A DNA stretch of 64,000 nucleotides from Methylobacterium platani (GTDB lineage Bacteria; Pseudomonadota; Alphaproteobacteria; Rhizobiales; Beijerinckiaceae): assembly GCF_001653715.1 (NCBI RefSeq), contig NZ_LWHQ01000010.1, positions 152,998 to 216,997 on the forward strand, given 5' to 3'. The position numbers and the translations under genes are program-made. Every line of letters starts with the position of its first letter. The stretch's first letter is position 1. Shown one piece after another: positions 45,153 to 54,849 of this stretch. The notes beneath the pieces were generated by a model that worked only from the letters and a program-made list of their open reading frames with translations, was not told the origin of the DNA and did not search any database.

Positions 45153-45483
45153 GCTGAGGATCTCCCGAAGGGTGTTGGCGCGAGAATGCGAGTGAGTGCT
45201 TAACGAAGTGCCAAGCTTGCCGCCCGGACGAGCGCCGGACGACACGGCCCGGGGCCGACGAAAGCCTCGCGCCGTCGAGGCCGAGACCTGACGCCGGTTT
45301 GCGGCGATTTCCGGGTATGCCCGCGGTTCGGCCGGGGGTGTGTATTTCGGGTGACGGTGGCGGGGGCGGATCGACGAAAGGCCTGCCTCGACAGCGCTGT
45401 CGAGCGCGACACTGGCTTTGGACGGAGACCCGATCGGCGAGGCGACAGGTCGAGACGGCGACGGCGAGATCGGCGTCGCCGGG
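45153..45483. other. Intergenic interval at left edge of the A+T-richer insert
   Basis: 331 bp, still G+C-rich, without a supportable gene. It contains the promoter of the small exported-protein gene and a perfect 18-bp palindrome CTCGACAGCGCTGTCGAG (45387-45404). No integrase, tRNA or obvious direct repeat marks the boundary. Confidence 0.5.
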
Positions 45484-46257
45484 CTAATCGGTTCGGCGCG
45501 TCAGCTGGCGATACTGCGCCGGTGTTACTCCATGATGTTTCTGCATGCTTCGGGACAAGGCGCTCTGGTCGGCGTATCCGGACAGGGAGGCGATTTCAGG
45601 CGCCGTTTTTTGTGTCGTTTTCAGAAGAAGCATTGCGTATTCGATGCGCTTTGCAACGATGTACGAATGCGGTGTTGTGTTCAGATGATCGACAAAAAGC
45701 GAATGAAGGGATCTCTCGCTGACTCCGGTTTCTTTGGCAATCGCCGACACGGCGATCTTTCGTGAAAAATTTGCGTCAATATATTCAAGCGCCCTGTGAA
45801 TTGACCGTGCTTTCATGGAAAGTTGAGATTTTGAAAAATCGACAAGCTCAGAAATGATCAACGTTGCCCAGGCCTTGCGAGCGAGGGATTGATCTTTATT
45901 CATGGTTTTTGCAGAAGCATAGCTCGCCAGATGTCTGATTTTGTCGTCGACCCGAAAAAACTTGCGATCGGTAAGATGCCCGAATGCGTCGGGGTCGTGG
46001 CATAGGCCGATTGATTGGCCATCTGAGATATCCAACACCAAAAACATGCCGCCATCGACGCAACAGAATTCGTGCCGGTCGCTTGATGCGATGAATGCGC
46101 CCTGGCCCTGGTCTATCATACCAGAGCAGCCCTCGATTTCGATCTCCATTTTTCCGCAATTAGATAAAACTATTTGGTGATAATCGTGCCTATGTTCGGC
46201 CACGCTGGCGTCATACCGCCTGCACTCAACACTTAAGCCGTCAAAATCGGTGTTCAT
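45484..46257 (-). CDS. AraC-family transcriptional regulator
   Basis: 257 residues. The N-terminal cupin-like sensor (VAEHRHDYHQIVLSNCGKME) is followed by two helix-turn-helix motifs (RKIAVSAIAKETGVSERSLH and ASLSGYADQSALSRSMQKHH), ending GVTPAQYRQLTRR. Codon use is clearly less G+C-biased than in flanking genes, pointing to horizontal acquisition. It is divergent from an EamA exporter with a 222-bp shared upstream region; such regulators often control the neighbouring exporter in response to its substrate. Ligand unknown. Confidence 0.9.
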   Translation of the reverse strand: MNTDFDGLSVECRRYDASVAEHRHDYHQIVLSNCGKMEIEIEGCSGMIDQGQGAFIASSDRHEFCCVDGGMFLVLDISDGQSIGLCHDPDAFGHLTDRKFFRVDDKIRHLASYASAKTMNKDQSLARKAWATLIISELVDFSKSQLSMKARSIHRALEYIDANFSRKIAVSAIAKETGVSERSLHSLFVDHLNTTPHSYIVAKRIEYAMLLLKTTQKTAPEIASLSGYADQSALSRSMQKHHGVTPAQYRQLTRRTD

Positions 46258-46479
46258 GTTGATGTCACGTTAAAATTATTGCGGGATTTTACAACATATC
46301 ACCATTCGAAATGACTTTCCAGCTTCGCTCGCGGCGCACGGAAAGGTGTATCCCATAAATTTCGCACCGGCGCGCTGCCATACATTTGCAGGATCGATCA
46401 ATCGATTTGCGGCTTTTGCCGCCGCCAAATGGGGCACAGCCTGATACCGAATGGCGGGGCAATCACCTGTTCGACAGAC

Positions 46480-47421
46480 ATGGCCAAATTGAATATTTAC
46501 TCGACCCAGCCGCTGGAAAGCACCAAGGCGCAGAGCACGGCGACCGGTATCGGTGTCGTTGCGATCGTCCTCTGGTCGTCTCTCGCGCTGCTGACCAAAT
46601 TTTCTGGAAATATTCCGCCATTTCAACTACTATTTCTAAGTTTTTTCATTGCGTTTCTATCGAGTTTAGCGATCTTATTTAAGAGAGGGCGCGCTTCATT
46701 TCGGCTTTGGAGACAATCGGCTCAAGTATGGGCGTTCAAATTCGCTGCAATATTTTTTTATCATGCTTTGTATTTTTTCGCATTACAATCTGCGCCGCCG
46801 GCGGAGGCAAGTCTGCTTGCTTATCTATGGCCACTACTGATCGTTATATTTTCGATTTTTGTAGAACGGAAAACATTTCAACCCAAGCATTTAGTCGGCG
46901 CGGCGCTCGGATTCGGCGGATGTGCGGTCGCGATCCTCGGTCAGTCCGTCCCTTTGAGCGGAACATGGAATTATGGTGGTTATGCTGCCGCTTTGTTATG
47001 TGCGTTGGTTTGGTCGGGATATTCCGTCATCAATCGACGCTACGCCGATGTTCCGAGCGAGATCATGGGTGGTGTGTGCGGTCTCGTCGCTCTGGCCGCG
47101 CTACCGATCCATCTCATGACGGAAAGCACCGTTTTTCCCACGATCTCCCAGTGGATATCGGTGATGTTGCTCGGCGTGGGACCCACCGGATTGGCATTTT
47201 TTGCTTGGGATTATGCTACGAAGCACGGAAGATTGTCGACCATTGGCGCTTTGTCTTATTTATCTCCTCTTTTCTCAACGCTTCTATTGATCGCCGCCGG
47301 ATGGACAGCGCCTCACTGGGCCATCGTCGTGGCGACGCTTCTGATCGTCGTCGGAGCCGTGATCGCAACCTTGGATCGGAAAAGATTTCCCTTCGGACAA
47401 GCCAACCGTAACGGAGTTTGA
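46480..47421 (+). CDS. EamA/DMT-family transporter
   Basis: About 313 residues with ten predicted membrane helices in two EamA repeats (GVVAIVLWSSLALLTKFSGN ... AYLWPLLIVIFSIFVER, then AALLCALVWSGYSVINRRYA ... GALSYLSPLFSTLLLIAAG). Relatives export amino acids or other small metabolites. The LAYLWPLLIVIF and SYLSPLFSTLLL stretches resemble the aromatic amino-acid exporter branch. A+T-richer codons match the adjacent regulator. The ATG at 46480 is chosen; one at 46429 is possible. One base separates its stop from the next ATG. Confidence 0.9.
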   Translation: MAKLNIYSTQPLESTKAQSTATGIGVVAIVLWSSLALLTKFSGNIPPFQLLFLSFFIAFLSSLAILFKRGRASFRLWRQSAQVWAFKFAAIFFYHALYFFALQSAPPAEASLLAYLWPLLIVIFSIFVERKTFQPKHLVGAALGFGGCAVAILGQSVPLSGTWNYGGYAAALLCALVWSGYSVINRRYADVPSEIMGGVCGLVALAALPIHLMTESTVFPTISQWISVMLLGVGPTGLAFFAWDYATKHGRLSTIGALSYLSPLFSTLLLIAAGWTAPHWAIVVATLLIVVGAVIATLDRKRFPFGQANRNGV

Positions 47422-47422
47422 G

Positions 47423-47736
47423 ATGCGGTCCTGTCTTCCGGCAATTCGAAGAGCCCTCGATTTACTTATGTTTCTTCCAGATAGGCTCTCCGTTTCTAAC
47501 TGCATGAGCATATTATCTAACAATAAAGATTTGCCAAGCAGATTAAACTTGATGCCGCTGCCAAATTTTGCATTGCCGAATATGGATCGCTATCTCCAAA
47601 ATTATCATTCGTCTGGCGCGCGCGTCCGCGCCCAAGGCACATGGGCTCACACATTTTCGACCATCGTTTGCAACGTCGAATGCAGTTTCTGCTATGCTCC
47701 GAAGATCAATGGCTCTTGGCGAGATTTTAGGCTGGT
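47423..47736 (+). pseudogene. Truncated radical-SAM protein, N-terminal remnant
   Basis: The frame begins one base after the exporter stop and encodes an N-terminal segment with the radical-SAM cluster motif CNVECSFCYAPK (CxxxCxxC; Cys83, 87 and 90 of the frame). After about residue 104 it runs into sequence antisense to putA and loses all family character, although the frame stays open to 47827. The A+T-rich composition ends at the same place. The missing part would hold the TIM-barrel body, so no activity is expected. The true start could be the ATG at 47552. Confidence 0.72.
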
Positions 47737-50700
47737 TCACCCCTCCATCGCGATCAATGCCGCATCACCCCCCGCCGCGGCGGTGTTCACCGTCACGGTC
47801 TGCTCGGTGGAAAAGCGCGCGAGGTAGTGCGGCCCGCCGGCCTTCGGGCCGGTGCCGGAGAGGCCGTGGCCGCCGAAGGGCTGCACGCCGACCACCGCGC
47901 CGATCATGTTGCGGTTGACGTAGACGTTGCCGGTGGAAAGCCGCGCCACCACCCGCTCCACCGTGGCGTCGATGCGGGAATGCACGCCGAGCGTCAGGCC
48001 GTAGCCGGTGGCCTCGATCGCCTCGAGCACCCGGTCGAGATCGGCGGCCTTGTAGCGCGCGACGTGCAGGATCGGCCCGAACACCTCTTCCGTCAGGGCG
48101 TCCGGGCCGGCGATCTCGTAGATCTGCGGCGCCACGAAATGGCCCGCGCCCGGCACCTCGCCGACGTAATGGGCCTTGGCGGAGCGGCGCATCGCGGCGC
48201 CGTGGCGGTCGAGGCGGGTGCGGGCCTCGGAGTCGATCACCGGGCCGACATGGGTGGCGGGGTCGCGCGGATCGCCCAGCCGCAGTTCCTGCGCGGCGCC
48301 CGCCACCATGCCGATCACCTTGTCGGCCACGTCCTCCTGCACCATGAGCAGGCGCAGGGCCGAGCAGCGCTGACCGGCGGAGCGGAAGGCGGAAGTGACG
48401 ACGTCGTCGGCGACCTGCTCGGGCAGCGCCGTGGCGTCGACCAGCATCGCATTGATGCCGCCGGTCTCGGCGATCAGCGGCACGATCGGGCCGTCCTTGG
48501 CGGCGAGCGCCCGGTTGATGTGGCGCGCCACCTCGGTCGAGCCGGTGAAGACCACGCCGGCGACGTCCCGGTGCGCGACGAGCGCCGCCCCGACCGCGCC
48601 GTCGCCGGGCACGAGGTGGAGGGCCGCCGGCGCGATGCCGGCCCGGTGCAGCAGGCGCACGGCCTCCGCCGCGACGAGCGGCGTCTGCTCGGCGGGCTTG
48701 GCCACCACGGCGTTGCCGGCCATCAGCGCCGCGGCGACCTGGCCGACGAAGATGGCGAGCGGGAAGTTCCACGGCGAGATCGCCACGAACACGCCGCGGC
48801 TGCGAAGGCCGAGGCGGTTGCTCTCGCCGGTCGGGCCCGGCAGGACCTGGGGCGCGCCGAAGAGCGTGCGCCCCTGCACCGCGTAGTAGCGGCAGAAATC
48901 CACCGCCTCGCGCAGCTCCGCCACCGCGTCGTCGAGGGTCTTGCCGGCCTCGTCCTGGAGCAGGTGGATCAGCCGGCCGCGGGAGGCCTCCATCGCGTCG
49001 GCGGCCCGGTCCAGGGCGGCGGCGCGCTGCTCCGCCGGGACCTTGCCCCAGGCGGCGGCCCCCTTGCGGGCGGCCCGCATCGCGGCGGCCGCGATCTCGG
49101 GCGAGGCCTCGGCGACGGTGCCGACGATCCGGCTGGGATCGCTCGGGCTCGCGACGTCGCGCGGCGTGCCGGCCTGGACGGCGCCGTCGATCACCGGCGC
49201 GGCCTCGGCCGGTCCGCGGGCGGCGGCGACCTCGTCCGTCAGGCGCTCCAGGGCCGCCCGGTCGCCGAACTCGACCCCGGCGGAATTGACCCGCTCCGGC
49301 GCGAACAGCTCGGCGGGGCGGCGGAGCCTGGCGTGCCGGGCGCGGTCGGGATTGCCGACGCTCTCGGCCGGGCGGCGCAGCAGGCTCTCCACCGGCACCG
49401 CCGGGTCGGCGGCCTGGGAGACGAAGGACGAGTTGGCGCCGTTCTCGAGCAGCCGCCGCACCAGGTAGGCGAGGAGGTCGCGGTGGCCGCCGACCGGCGC
49501 GTAGGTGCGGCAGGCCGCGCCGGGCACGCTGGCGAGCAGCCGGGCGTAGAGCGCCTCGCCCATGCCGTGCAGGCGCTGGAACTCGTACGTTCCGGCTTCC
49601 GGCCCGGCCCGCTCGACGATGGCCGCGACGGTGAGTGCGTTGTGGGTGGCGAATTGCGGGAAGAGCCGCGGCCGGTGGGCCAGCATCCGCTCGGCCGCCG
49701 CCAGGTAGCTCAGGTCCGTCATGCTCTTGCGGGTGAAGACCGGGAAATCGGGAAGTCCCCGCTCCTGCGCCCGCTTCACCTCGGTGTCCCAGTAGGCGCC
49801 CTTGACGAGGCGCACCATCAGCCGCCGGTCGAGGCGGGCGGCGAGATCCGCGACGTGGTCGATGACCGGGATGCAGCGCTTCTGGTAGGCCTGGACCGCG
49901 AGGCCGAAGCCGTCCCAACCCGCGAGCGAGGGATCGCCGAGGACGGCGGCGATCACGTCGAGGGAGAGCTCCAGCCGGTCCGCCTCCTCGGCATCGACCG
50001 TGAAGTTGAGGTCGTAGCTCTTCGCGGCCTGCGCGAGGCGCAGGAGCACCGGCACCAGCTCCGCCATCACCCGGTCGCGACCGACCGCCTCGTAGCGCGG
50101 ATGCAGCGCCGAGAGCTTGACCGAGATGCCCGGCCGGTCCGGCAGCGGCTTGTTGCCGGCGGCGCGCCCGATCGCCTCGATGGCGGCGGCGTAGGAGGCG
50201 GCGTAGGCCTTCGCGTCCTCCGCCGTGCGGGCGCCCTCGCCGAGCATGTCGAACGAGTAGCGGTAGAGCCGTCCCTGTCCGCTGGCCGAGCGCTTGAGCG
50301 CCGCCTCGATCGTCTCGCCGAGGACGAAATGCCCGCCCATTACCCGCATCGCCTGGCGGGCGGCCTGGCGCACGGCGGGAAGCCCGAGGCGCTTGGCGAG
50401 ACCGGCCAGGATGCCCTCCGGCGTGTCGCCGGGCTGGATGATCCGGGCCGAGAGGCCGAGCGCCCAGGCCGAGGAGCGCACCAGCAGGGCGTCCGAGCGG
50501 GTGGCGTGCTGCTCGAACCCGCCGAAGCGCAGCTTGTCCTCGATCAGGCGGTCGGCGGTGGCGGCGTCGGGCACCCGCAGCAGCGCCTCCGCCAGCACCA
50601 TCAGGGCGAGGCCCTCCTTGGTCGAGAGCGAGTATTCGCGCAGCATCGCCTCGACGCCGCCCAGGCCCCCGGTCTCCTGCCGGATCGCCCCGACGAGGTC

Positions 50701-50826
50701 GCGGGCCAGCGCATCGACCCGGGCCTCGCGCTCGGGCGGCAGGCCACCCCGCTCCAGGAAGGCGCGGGCGAGGACGGCGTCGTCGGCGGCGTACGGCGCG
50801 TGGAAGACGGGGAGCGGGGTGGGCAT
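47737..50826 (-). CDS. putA: Bifunctional proline dehydrogenase / P5C dehydrogenase
   Basis: Oxidises proline to glutamate in two steps with FAD and NAD; 1029 residues. This is the form without an N-terminal ribbon-helix-helix domain, so it does not regulate its own gene. The N-terminal helical region is followed by the proline dehydrogenase barrel (GISVKLSALHPRYEA, NFTVDAEEADRLELSLD, MVRLVKGAYWDTEVKRAQ, FATHNALTVAAI, RLHGMGEALYARL). The aldehyde dehydrogenase domain has ISPWNFPLAIF, VFTGSTEVARHINRAL and the catalytic Cys in SAGQRCSALRLLMVQ. A divergent Lrp gene, the usual activator, lies 120 bp upstream. Its 3' end abuts the foreign insert. Confidence 0.97.
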   Translation of the reverse strand: MPTPLPVFHAPYAADDAVLARAFLERGGLPPEREARVDALARDLVGAIRQETGGLGGVEAMLREYSLSTKEGLALMVLAEALLRVPDAATADRLIEDKLRFGGFEQHATRSDALLVRSSAWALGLSARIIQPGDTPEGILAGLAKRLGLPAVRQAARQAMRVMGGHFVLGETIEAALKRSASGQGRLYRYSFDMLGEGARTAEDAKAYAASYAAAIEAIGRAAGNKPLPDRPGISVKLSALHPRYEAVGRDRVMAELVPVLLRLAQAAKSYDLNFTVDAEEADRLELSLDVIAAVLGDPSLAGWDGFGLAVQAYQKRCIPVIDHVADLAARLDRRLMVRLVKGAYWDTEVKRAQERGLPDFPVFTRKSMTDLSYLAAAERMLAHRPRLFPQFATHNALTVAAIVERAGPEAGTYEFQRLHGMGEALYARLLASVPGAACRTYAPVGGHRDLLAYLVRRLLENGANSSFVSQAADPAVPVESLLRRPAESVGNPDRARHARLRRPAELFAPERVNSAGVEFGDRAALERLTDEVAAARGPAEAAPVIDGAVQAGTPRDVASPSDPSRIVGTVAEASPEIAAAAMRAARKGAAAWGKVPAEQRAAALDRAADAMEASRGRLIHLLQDEAGKTLDDAVAELREAVDFCRYYAVQGRTLFGAPQVLPGPTGESNRLGLRSRGVFVAISPWNFPLAIFVGQVAAALMAGNAVVAKPAEQTPLVAAEAVRLLHRAGIAPAALHLVPGDGAVGAALVAHRDVAGVVFTGSTEVARHINRALAAKDGPIVPLIAETGGINAMLVDATALPEQVADDVVTSAFRSAGQRCSALRLLMVQEDVADKVIGMVAGAAQELRLGDPRDPATHVGPVIDSEARTRLDRHGAAMRRSAKAHYVGEVPGAGHFVAPQIYEIAGPDALTEEVFGPILHVARYKAADLDRVLEAIEATGYGLTLGVHSRIDATVERVVARLSTGNVYVNRNMIGAVVGVQPFGGHGLSGTGPKAGGPHYLARFSTEQTVTVNTAAAGGDAALIAMEG

Positions 50827-50844
50827 CGGGGCGAGTCCGGACGG

Positions 50845-50862
50845 GGCTGACGATCGTCAGCC
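50845..50862. promoter_or_regulatory. 18-bp palindrome between putA and lrp
   Basis: Perfect palindrome GGCTGACGATCGTCAGCC, ending 19 bp from the putA start, in the 120-bp region shared with the divergent Lrp regulator. A plausible operator; binding is inferred. Confidence 0.5.
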
Positions 50863-50946
50863 TATTCGGCCTTTCGCCGCGCTTCGATGGCGCATATCCG
50901 GGTTCGGCCGCAGGATCGGCGGCAAAATCGGGTTTTGGCAGCGAGA

Positions 50947-51411
50947 ATGACGGACACGCTCGACCGGGTCGACCGGCAGATCCTGAAGATCCTCCAGCGC
51001 GAGGGCCGCATCCCGAACGTGGAGCTGGCCGAACGGGTCGGCCTGTCGCCCACCGCCACCGGCGAGCGGCTGCGCCGGCTGCAGAAGGACGGCGTCATCA
51101 CGGGGTTCGGGGCGCGGCTCGATCCGCAGCGCCTCGGCCTGAGCCTGCTCGTCTTCGTCGAGGTCTCGCTCGACAAGACCACGCCCGACGCCTTCGCGCG
51201 CTTCGCCGCGGCCGTGCGGCGCGCACCGGAAGTGCTGGAATGCCACATGGTCGGAGGCGGGTTCGACTACCTGGTCAAGGCCCGCGTCGCCGACATGCCG
51301 GCCTACCGCCGCTTCCTCGGCGAGGGACTTTTGTCGCTGCCGGGGGTCAACAACACCCGCACCTACGCGGTGATGGAGGAGGTGAAGAGCGAGGGGGTAT
51401 TGCCGCTCTGA
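50947..51411 (+). CDS. Lrp/AsnC-family regulator, probable PutR
   Basis: 154 residues: N-terminal helix-turn-helix (DTLDRVDRQILKILQREGRI ... VELAERVGLSPTATGERLRR) and the C-terminal RAM ligand-binding domain (LSLLVFVEVSLDKTTPDAFA, VLECHMVGGGFDYLVKARVA). Divergent from putA; in Rhizobiales and other alphaproteobacteria this arrangement marks the proline-responsive activator PutR. The ATG at 50947 gives the normal AsnC-type start. The role is inferred from position. Confidence 0.9.
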   Translation: MTDTLDRVDRQILKILQREGRIPNVELAERVGLSPTATGERLRRLQKDGVITGFGARLDPQRLGLSLLVFVEVSLDKTTPDAFARFAAAVRRAPEVLECHMVGGGFDYLVKARVADMPAYRRFLGEGLLSLPGVNNTRTYAVMEEVKSEGVLPL

Positions 51412-51459
51412 TCCGCCGCTCCGATCACCGCGTTCCATGCGCGGCGGGCATGGCGCGGC

Positions 51460-51518
51460 TGCGACATAACGGAGCTTTGCAGCTCCTGCAGAGTTGGCAC
51501 CGGGCGCAACATGTCGCA
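51460..51518 (+). other. Structured leader between lrp and a small gene
   Basis: An 8-bp outer stem, TGCGACAT (51460-51467) with ATGTCGCA (51511-51518), encloses a hairpin GGAGCT-TTGC-AGCTCC (51471-51486). It lies 55 bp before the small hypothetical gene. It could be an lrp terminator, an attenuator or a small RNA. Confidence 0.4.
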
Positions 51519-51572
51519 GTCTCGCGTGACTGAGCCGCCAGAGAGCGGCCCGACGAGGACGGAGGTACGCCG

Positions 51573-51875
51573 ATGGTCAATCCGAACCGTTTGGTGAAAT
51601 CAGCCTGGATCGCCGCGGAAGTCTCGCGCGAGAAATCCGAGAAGGTGCTGGTCGTCGAGGCCTACATCGCGGTCAGCCCGCTCGAGAGCGGCTACGACGC
51701 CGGCCGCTACGGCCGCCTCGTCGAGGATGTCCGCCGCATCCTCGCCGACAACCCGGATATCGACCGGGCCTCGATCCTCAGCGTCCACCGCGAGTCGCGC
51801 TGCGCCGCCCTGTTCCGCCGGGGCGCCTGCGAGGAGGAGCACCACGGCGAGCGCCGGCCTGAGCTGGTGGCCTGA
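51573..51875 (+). CDS. Small hypothetical protein
   Basis: 100 residues starting MVNPNRLVKSAWIAAEVSRE at the ATG after a strong GGAGG site. Composition is soluble and charged, with two Cys (ESRCAALFRRGACEEEHHG). No recognised domain and no membrane segment. The leader is structured. A hairpin terminator separates it from the convergent cysK. Coding is supported by the ribosome site and typical codon use; function unknown. Confidence 0.7.
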   Translation: MVNPNRLVKSAWIAAEVSREKSEKVLVVEAYIAVSPLESGYDAGRYGRLVEDVRRILADNPDIDRASILSVHRESRCAALFRRGACEEEHHGERRPELVA

Positions 51876-51886
51876 GCGGTCGATGA

Positions 51887-51908
51887 GGCGGGGCCGTGCG
51901 GCCCCGCC
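51887..51908. terminator. Bidirectional terminator
   Basis: Perfect 9-bp inverted repeat GGCGGGGCC / GGCCCCGCC with a 4-nt loop, between the convergent small gene and cysK. Confidence 0.75.
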
Positions 51909-51918
51909 CCGGAAAGCC

Positions 51919-52899
<981 letters not shown>

Positions 52900-52966
52900 G
52901 GTGTGTCTCTCCCTCGAGGATGGGTCGTCCGCCGCACGGGTAGCGGAAATCCGGTCTGCCGTCGAG

Positions 52967-52982
52967 GTATACCGGATTATAC
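52967..52982. promoter_or_regulatory. Possible operator upstream of cysK
   Basis: Inverted repeat GTATA-N6-TATAC in an unusually A+T-rich patch (52960-53010), about 70 bp before the cysK ATG. This is the size and place of a small repressor site, for example of an Rrf2-type regulator of cysteine synthesis. It could instead be part of the promoter. Confidence 0.4.
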
Positions 52983-53160
52983 AGATTTCGACTGTGAATT
53001 ACGCCGTCCCGGGCTTCGAAGTGCAACCGAGGCCTGCTGGAACGGTGCCCGCGCCTTCCGGTTGATTCCAGGCGCGCCTGCGGCGGCGAGGGGGGACCAG
53101 TGGGGGGCTTTTCGCCCGGCGCCGGACCCGTAACCTTGGGGGAGAGGGCCGGTTCGACAA

Positions 53161-53220
53161 GTCCCCGACGGGCGAGTTCCCGACGGGCGAGTGTCCCACC
53201 GGCCCGTCCCCGACCGGCGC
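53161..53220. repeat. Four tandem 15-bp units upstream of ndh
   Basis: Four consecutive 15-bp copies of about GTCCCCGACGGGCGA, the first two nearly identical and the last two diverged. They end 34 bp before the ndh ATG. The remainder of 52900-53254 contains only the cysK control region and the ndh leader. Confidence 0.75.
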
Positions 53221-53254
53221 GTCGCGAGCCGCCCGTACCGTCGAAGAGAGCCGC

Positions 53255-54640
53255 ATGTCCGAGCCCCTGCACCGCACCGCCCTCGATGCCGCCCCGGCCG
53301 CGACCGGCGGGCCGGGGCGGTCGCCGCCGGGGGAGGCCGGGCCGCACCGGGTGGTGATCGTCGGCGGCGGCTTCGGCGGGCTCACCACGGCCCGGGGCCT
53401 CGGCGGGGCCGAGGGCATCGCCGTCACGCTGATCGACCGGCGCAACCACCACCTGTTCCAGCCGCTGCTCTACCAGGTCGCGACCGCGGTGATCGCGCCG
53501 GGCGAGATCGCCGAGCCGATCCGGGCGATCCTGCGCCGGGACCGCAACGTCAGCGTGCTGATGGGCGAGGTCGTGGGCGTCGACGGGGAGGCGCGCGCGG
53601 TGCGCCTGCGCGACGGCACCCGCATCCCCTACGACACGCTGGTGCTGGCGACCGGCGCCACCCACAGCTATTTCGGCCACCCGGAATGGGAGCGCTACGC
53701 CCCCGGCCTCAAGACCCTCGACGACGCCCGCCGCATCCGCGCCCGGGTGCTGCTGGCCTTCGAGGCCGCCGAGCGCGAGGAGGATCCGGCCGCCCGCGAC
53801 CGCCTGATGACCTTCGCGGTGATCGGCGGCGGGCCAACCGGGGTCGAGATGGCGGGCGCCATCGCGGGCCTCGCCCACCACGCCCTGTCGCAGGATTTCC
53901 GCCGCATCGACCCGAAGCAGGCCCGCATCCTGCTCATCGAGGCCGCCTCCCGGGTGCTCGGCACCTTCACGGAGGATCTGTCGGCCTATGCGAAGCGCGC
54001 GCTCGAGCGCCTCGGCGTCACGGTGCTGACCGACCATGCCGTCGAGGACGTGTCCGAGGAGGGCGTCACCGTCCAGGGCAAGCTGATCCCGGCCGCCACG
54101 ATCGTCTGGGGCGCGGGCGTGCGCGCCTCGCCGGCGGGGGAGTGGCTCGGGATCGAGACGACGCGCCAGGGCCACGTGCCGGTGGGGCCGGACCTCGCGG
54201 TCCTCGGCCGCCCGGGGGTCTACGCGCTGGGCGACCTCGCGATGGCCAAGGCCGAGGACGGCTCGGCCCTGCCGGGCCTCGCGCAGGTCGCCGACCAGCA
54301 GGGCCGCTACCTCGGCCGGGCGCTGCGCGACCGCATCCTGCACGGGACGGCACCGACGCCGTTCCGCTTCCGCAGCCGCGGCAACCTCGCGATCATCGGG
54401 CACAATTCCGGCGTGGTGCAGTGGGACCGCGTCAAGCTCAAGGGGATCCTGGCCTGGCTGGTCTGGGGCGTCGCCCACATCTACCTGCTGGTCGGCTTCC
54501 AGAATCGGCTCGTCGTCACCCTGCGCTGGCTCTGGGCCTATTTGAGCTTCCAGCGCGGCGCCCGGCTGATCTCCGAGCGCGACGAGGCCGTGATGGCGCT
54601 GATCCGCGGCACCCCGCCGGGCCGCATCCCCCCGCCGTGA
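53255..54640 (+). CDS. ndh: Type II NADH dehydrogenase
   Basis: Non-proton-pumping NADH:quinone oxidoreductase, 461 residues, membrane-attached. The FAD motif is RVVIVGGGFGGLTTARGLGG. The family stretch NHHLFQPLLYQVATAVI and the NAD-binding FAVIGGGPTGVEMAGAIAGL follow. The second FAD contact is PGVYALGDLAMAK, and the quinone-site region is PGLAQVADQQGRYLGRAL. The C-terminal LKGILAWLVWGVAHIYLLVG and the following hydrophobic stretch form the membrane anchor. The ATG at 53255 follows GAAGAGAG. A 4 x 15-bp repeat precedes it and a hairpin follows. Confidence 0.95.
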   Translation: MSEPLHRTALDAAPAATGGPGRSPPGEAGPHRVVIVGGGFGGLTTARGLGGAEGIAVTLIDRRNHHLFQPLLYQVATAVIAPGEIAEPIRAILRRDRNVSVLMGEVVGVDGEARAVRLRDGTRIPYDTLVLATGATHSYFGHPEWERYAPGLKTLDDARRIRARVLLAFEAAEREEDPAARDRLMTFAVIGGGPTGVEMAGAIAGLAHHALSQDFRRIDPKQARILLIEAASRVLGTFTEDLSAYAKRALERLGVTVLTDHAVEDVSEEGVTVQGKLIPAATIVWGAGVRASPAGEWLGIETTRQGHVPVGPDLAVLGRPGVYALGDLAMAKAEDGSALPGLAQVADQQGRYLGRALRDRILHGTAPTPFRFRSRGNLAIIGHNSGVVQWDRVKLKGILAWLVWGVAHIYLLVGFQNRLVVTLRWLWAYLSFQRGARLISERDEAVMALIRGTPPGRIPPP

Positions 54641-54719
54641 CGCCCCGAACGAGAACCGCGACGGCGCGCCCCGTCCGGCCTGCGGTCCCACCGGTCGCCC
54701 GGCCGCACCGGGGCCGGGC

Positions 54720-54769
54720 GCGCCTACGCCGATCGGCGGGGCGGGGCCTCCCTCGAAGGCCGTAGGCGC
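54720..54769 (+). terminator. Long-loop hairpin after ndh
   Basis: Perfect 9-bp inverted repeat GCGCCTACG (54720-54728) / CGTAGGCGC (54761-54769), with a smaller GGCCT/AGGCC stem inside the loop. It starts 80 bp past the ndh stop. Confidence 0.5.
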
Positions 54770-54849
54770 CTACCGCTCGCCGGCACGGCCCCCGCCATGA
54801 GAGCCTGCGCGCATCCTGCCGGACCGGACCGCGAGCGGACAGCACCAGC

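Noticed and set aside
45153..45483. Attachment site or integrase remnant at the left edge of the insert
   Set aside because: No tRNA, no recombinase frame and no direct repeat matching the right edge could be found; only an 18-bp palindrome.
53161..53220. CRISPR array
   Set aside because: The 15-bp units are contiguous with no spacers and no cas genes are near.
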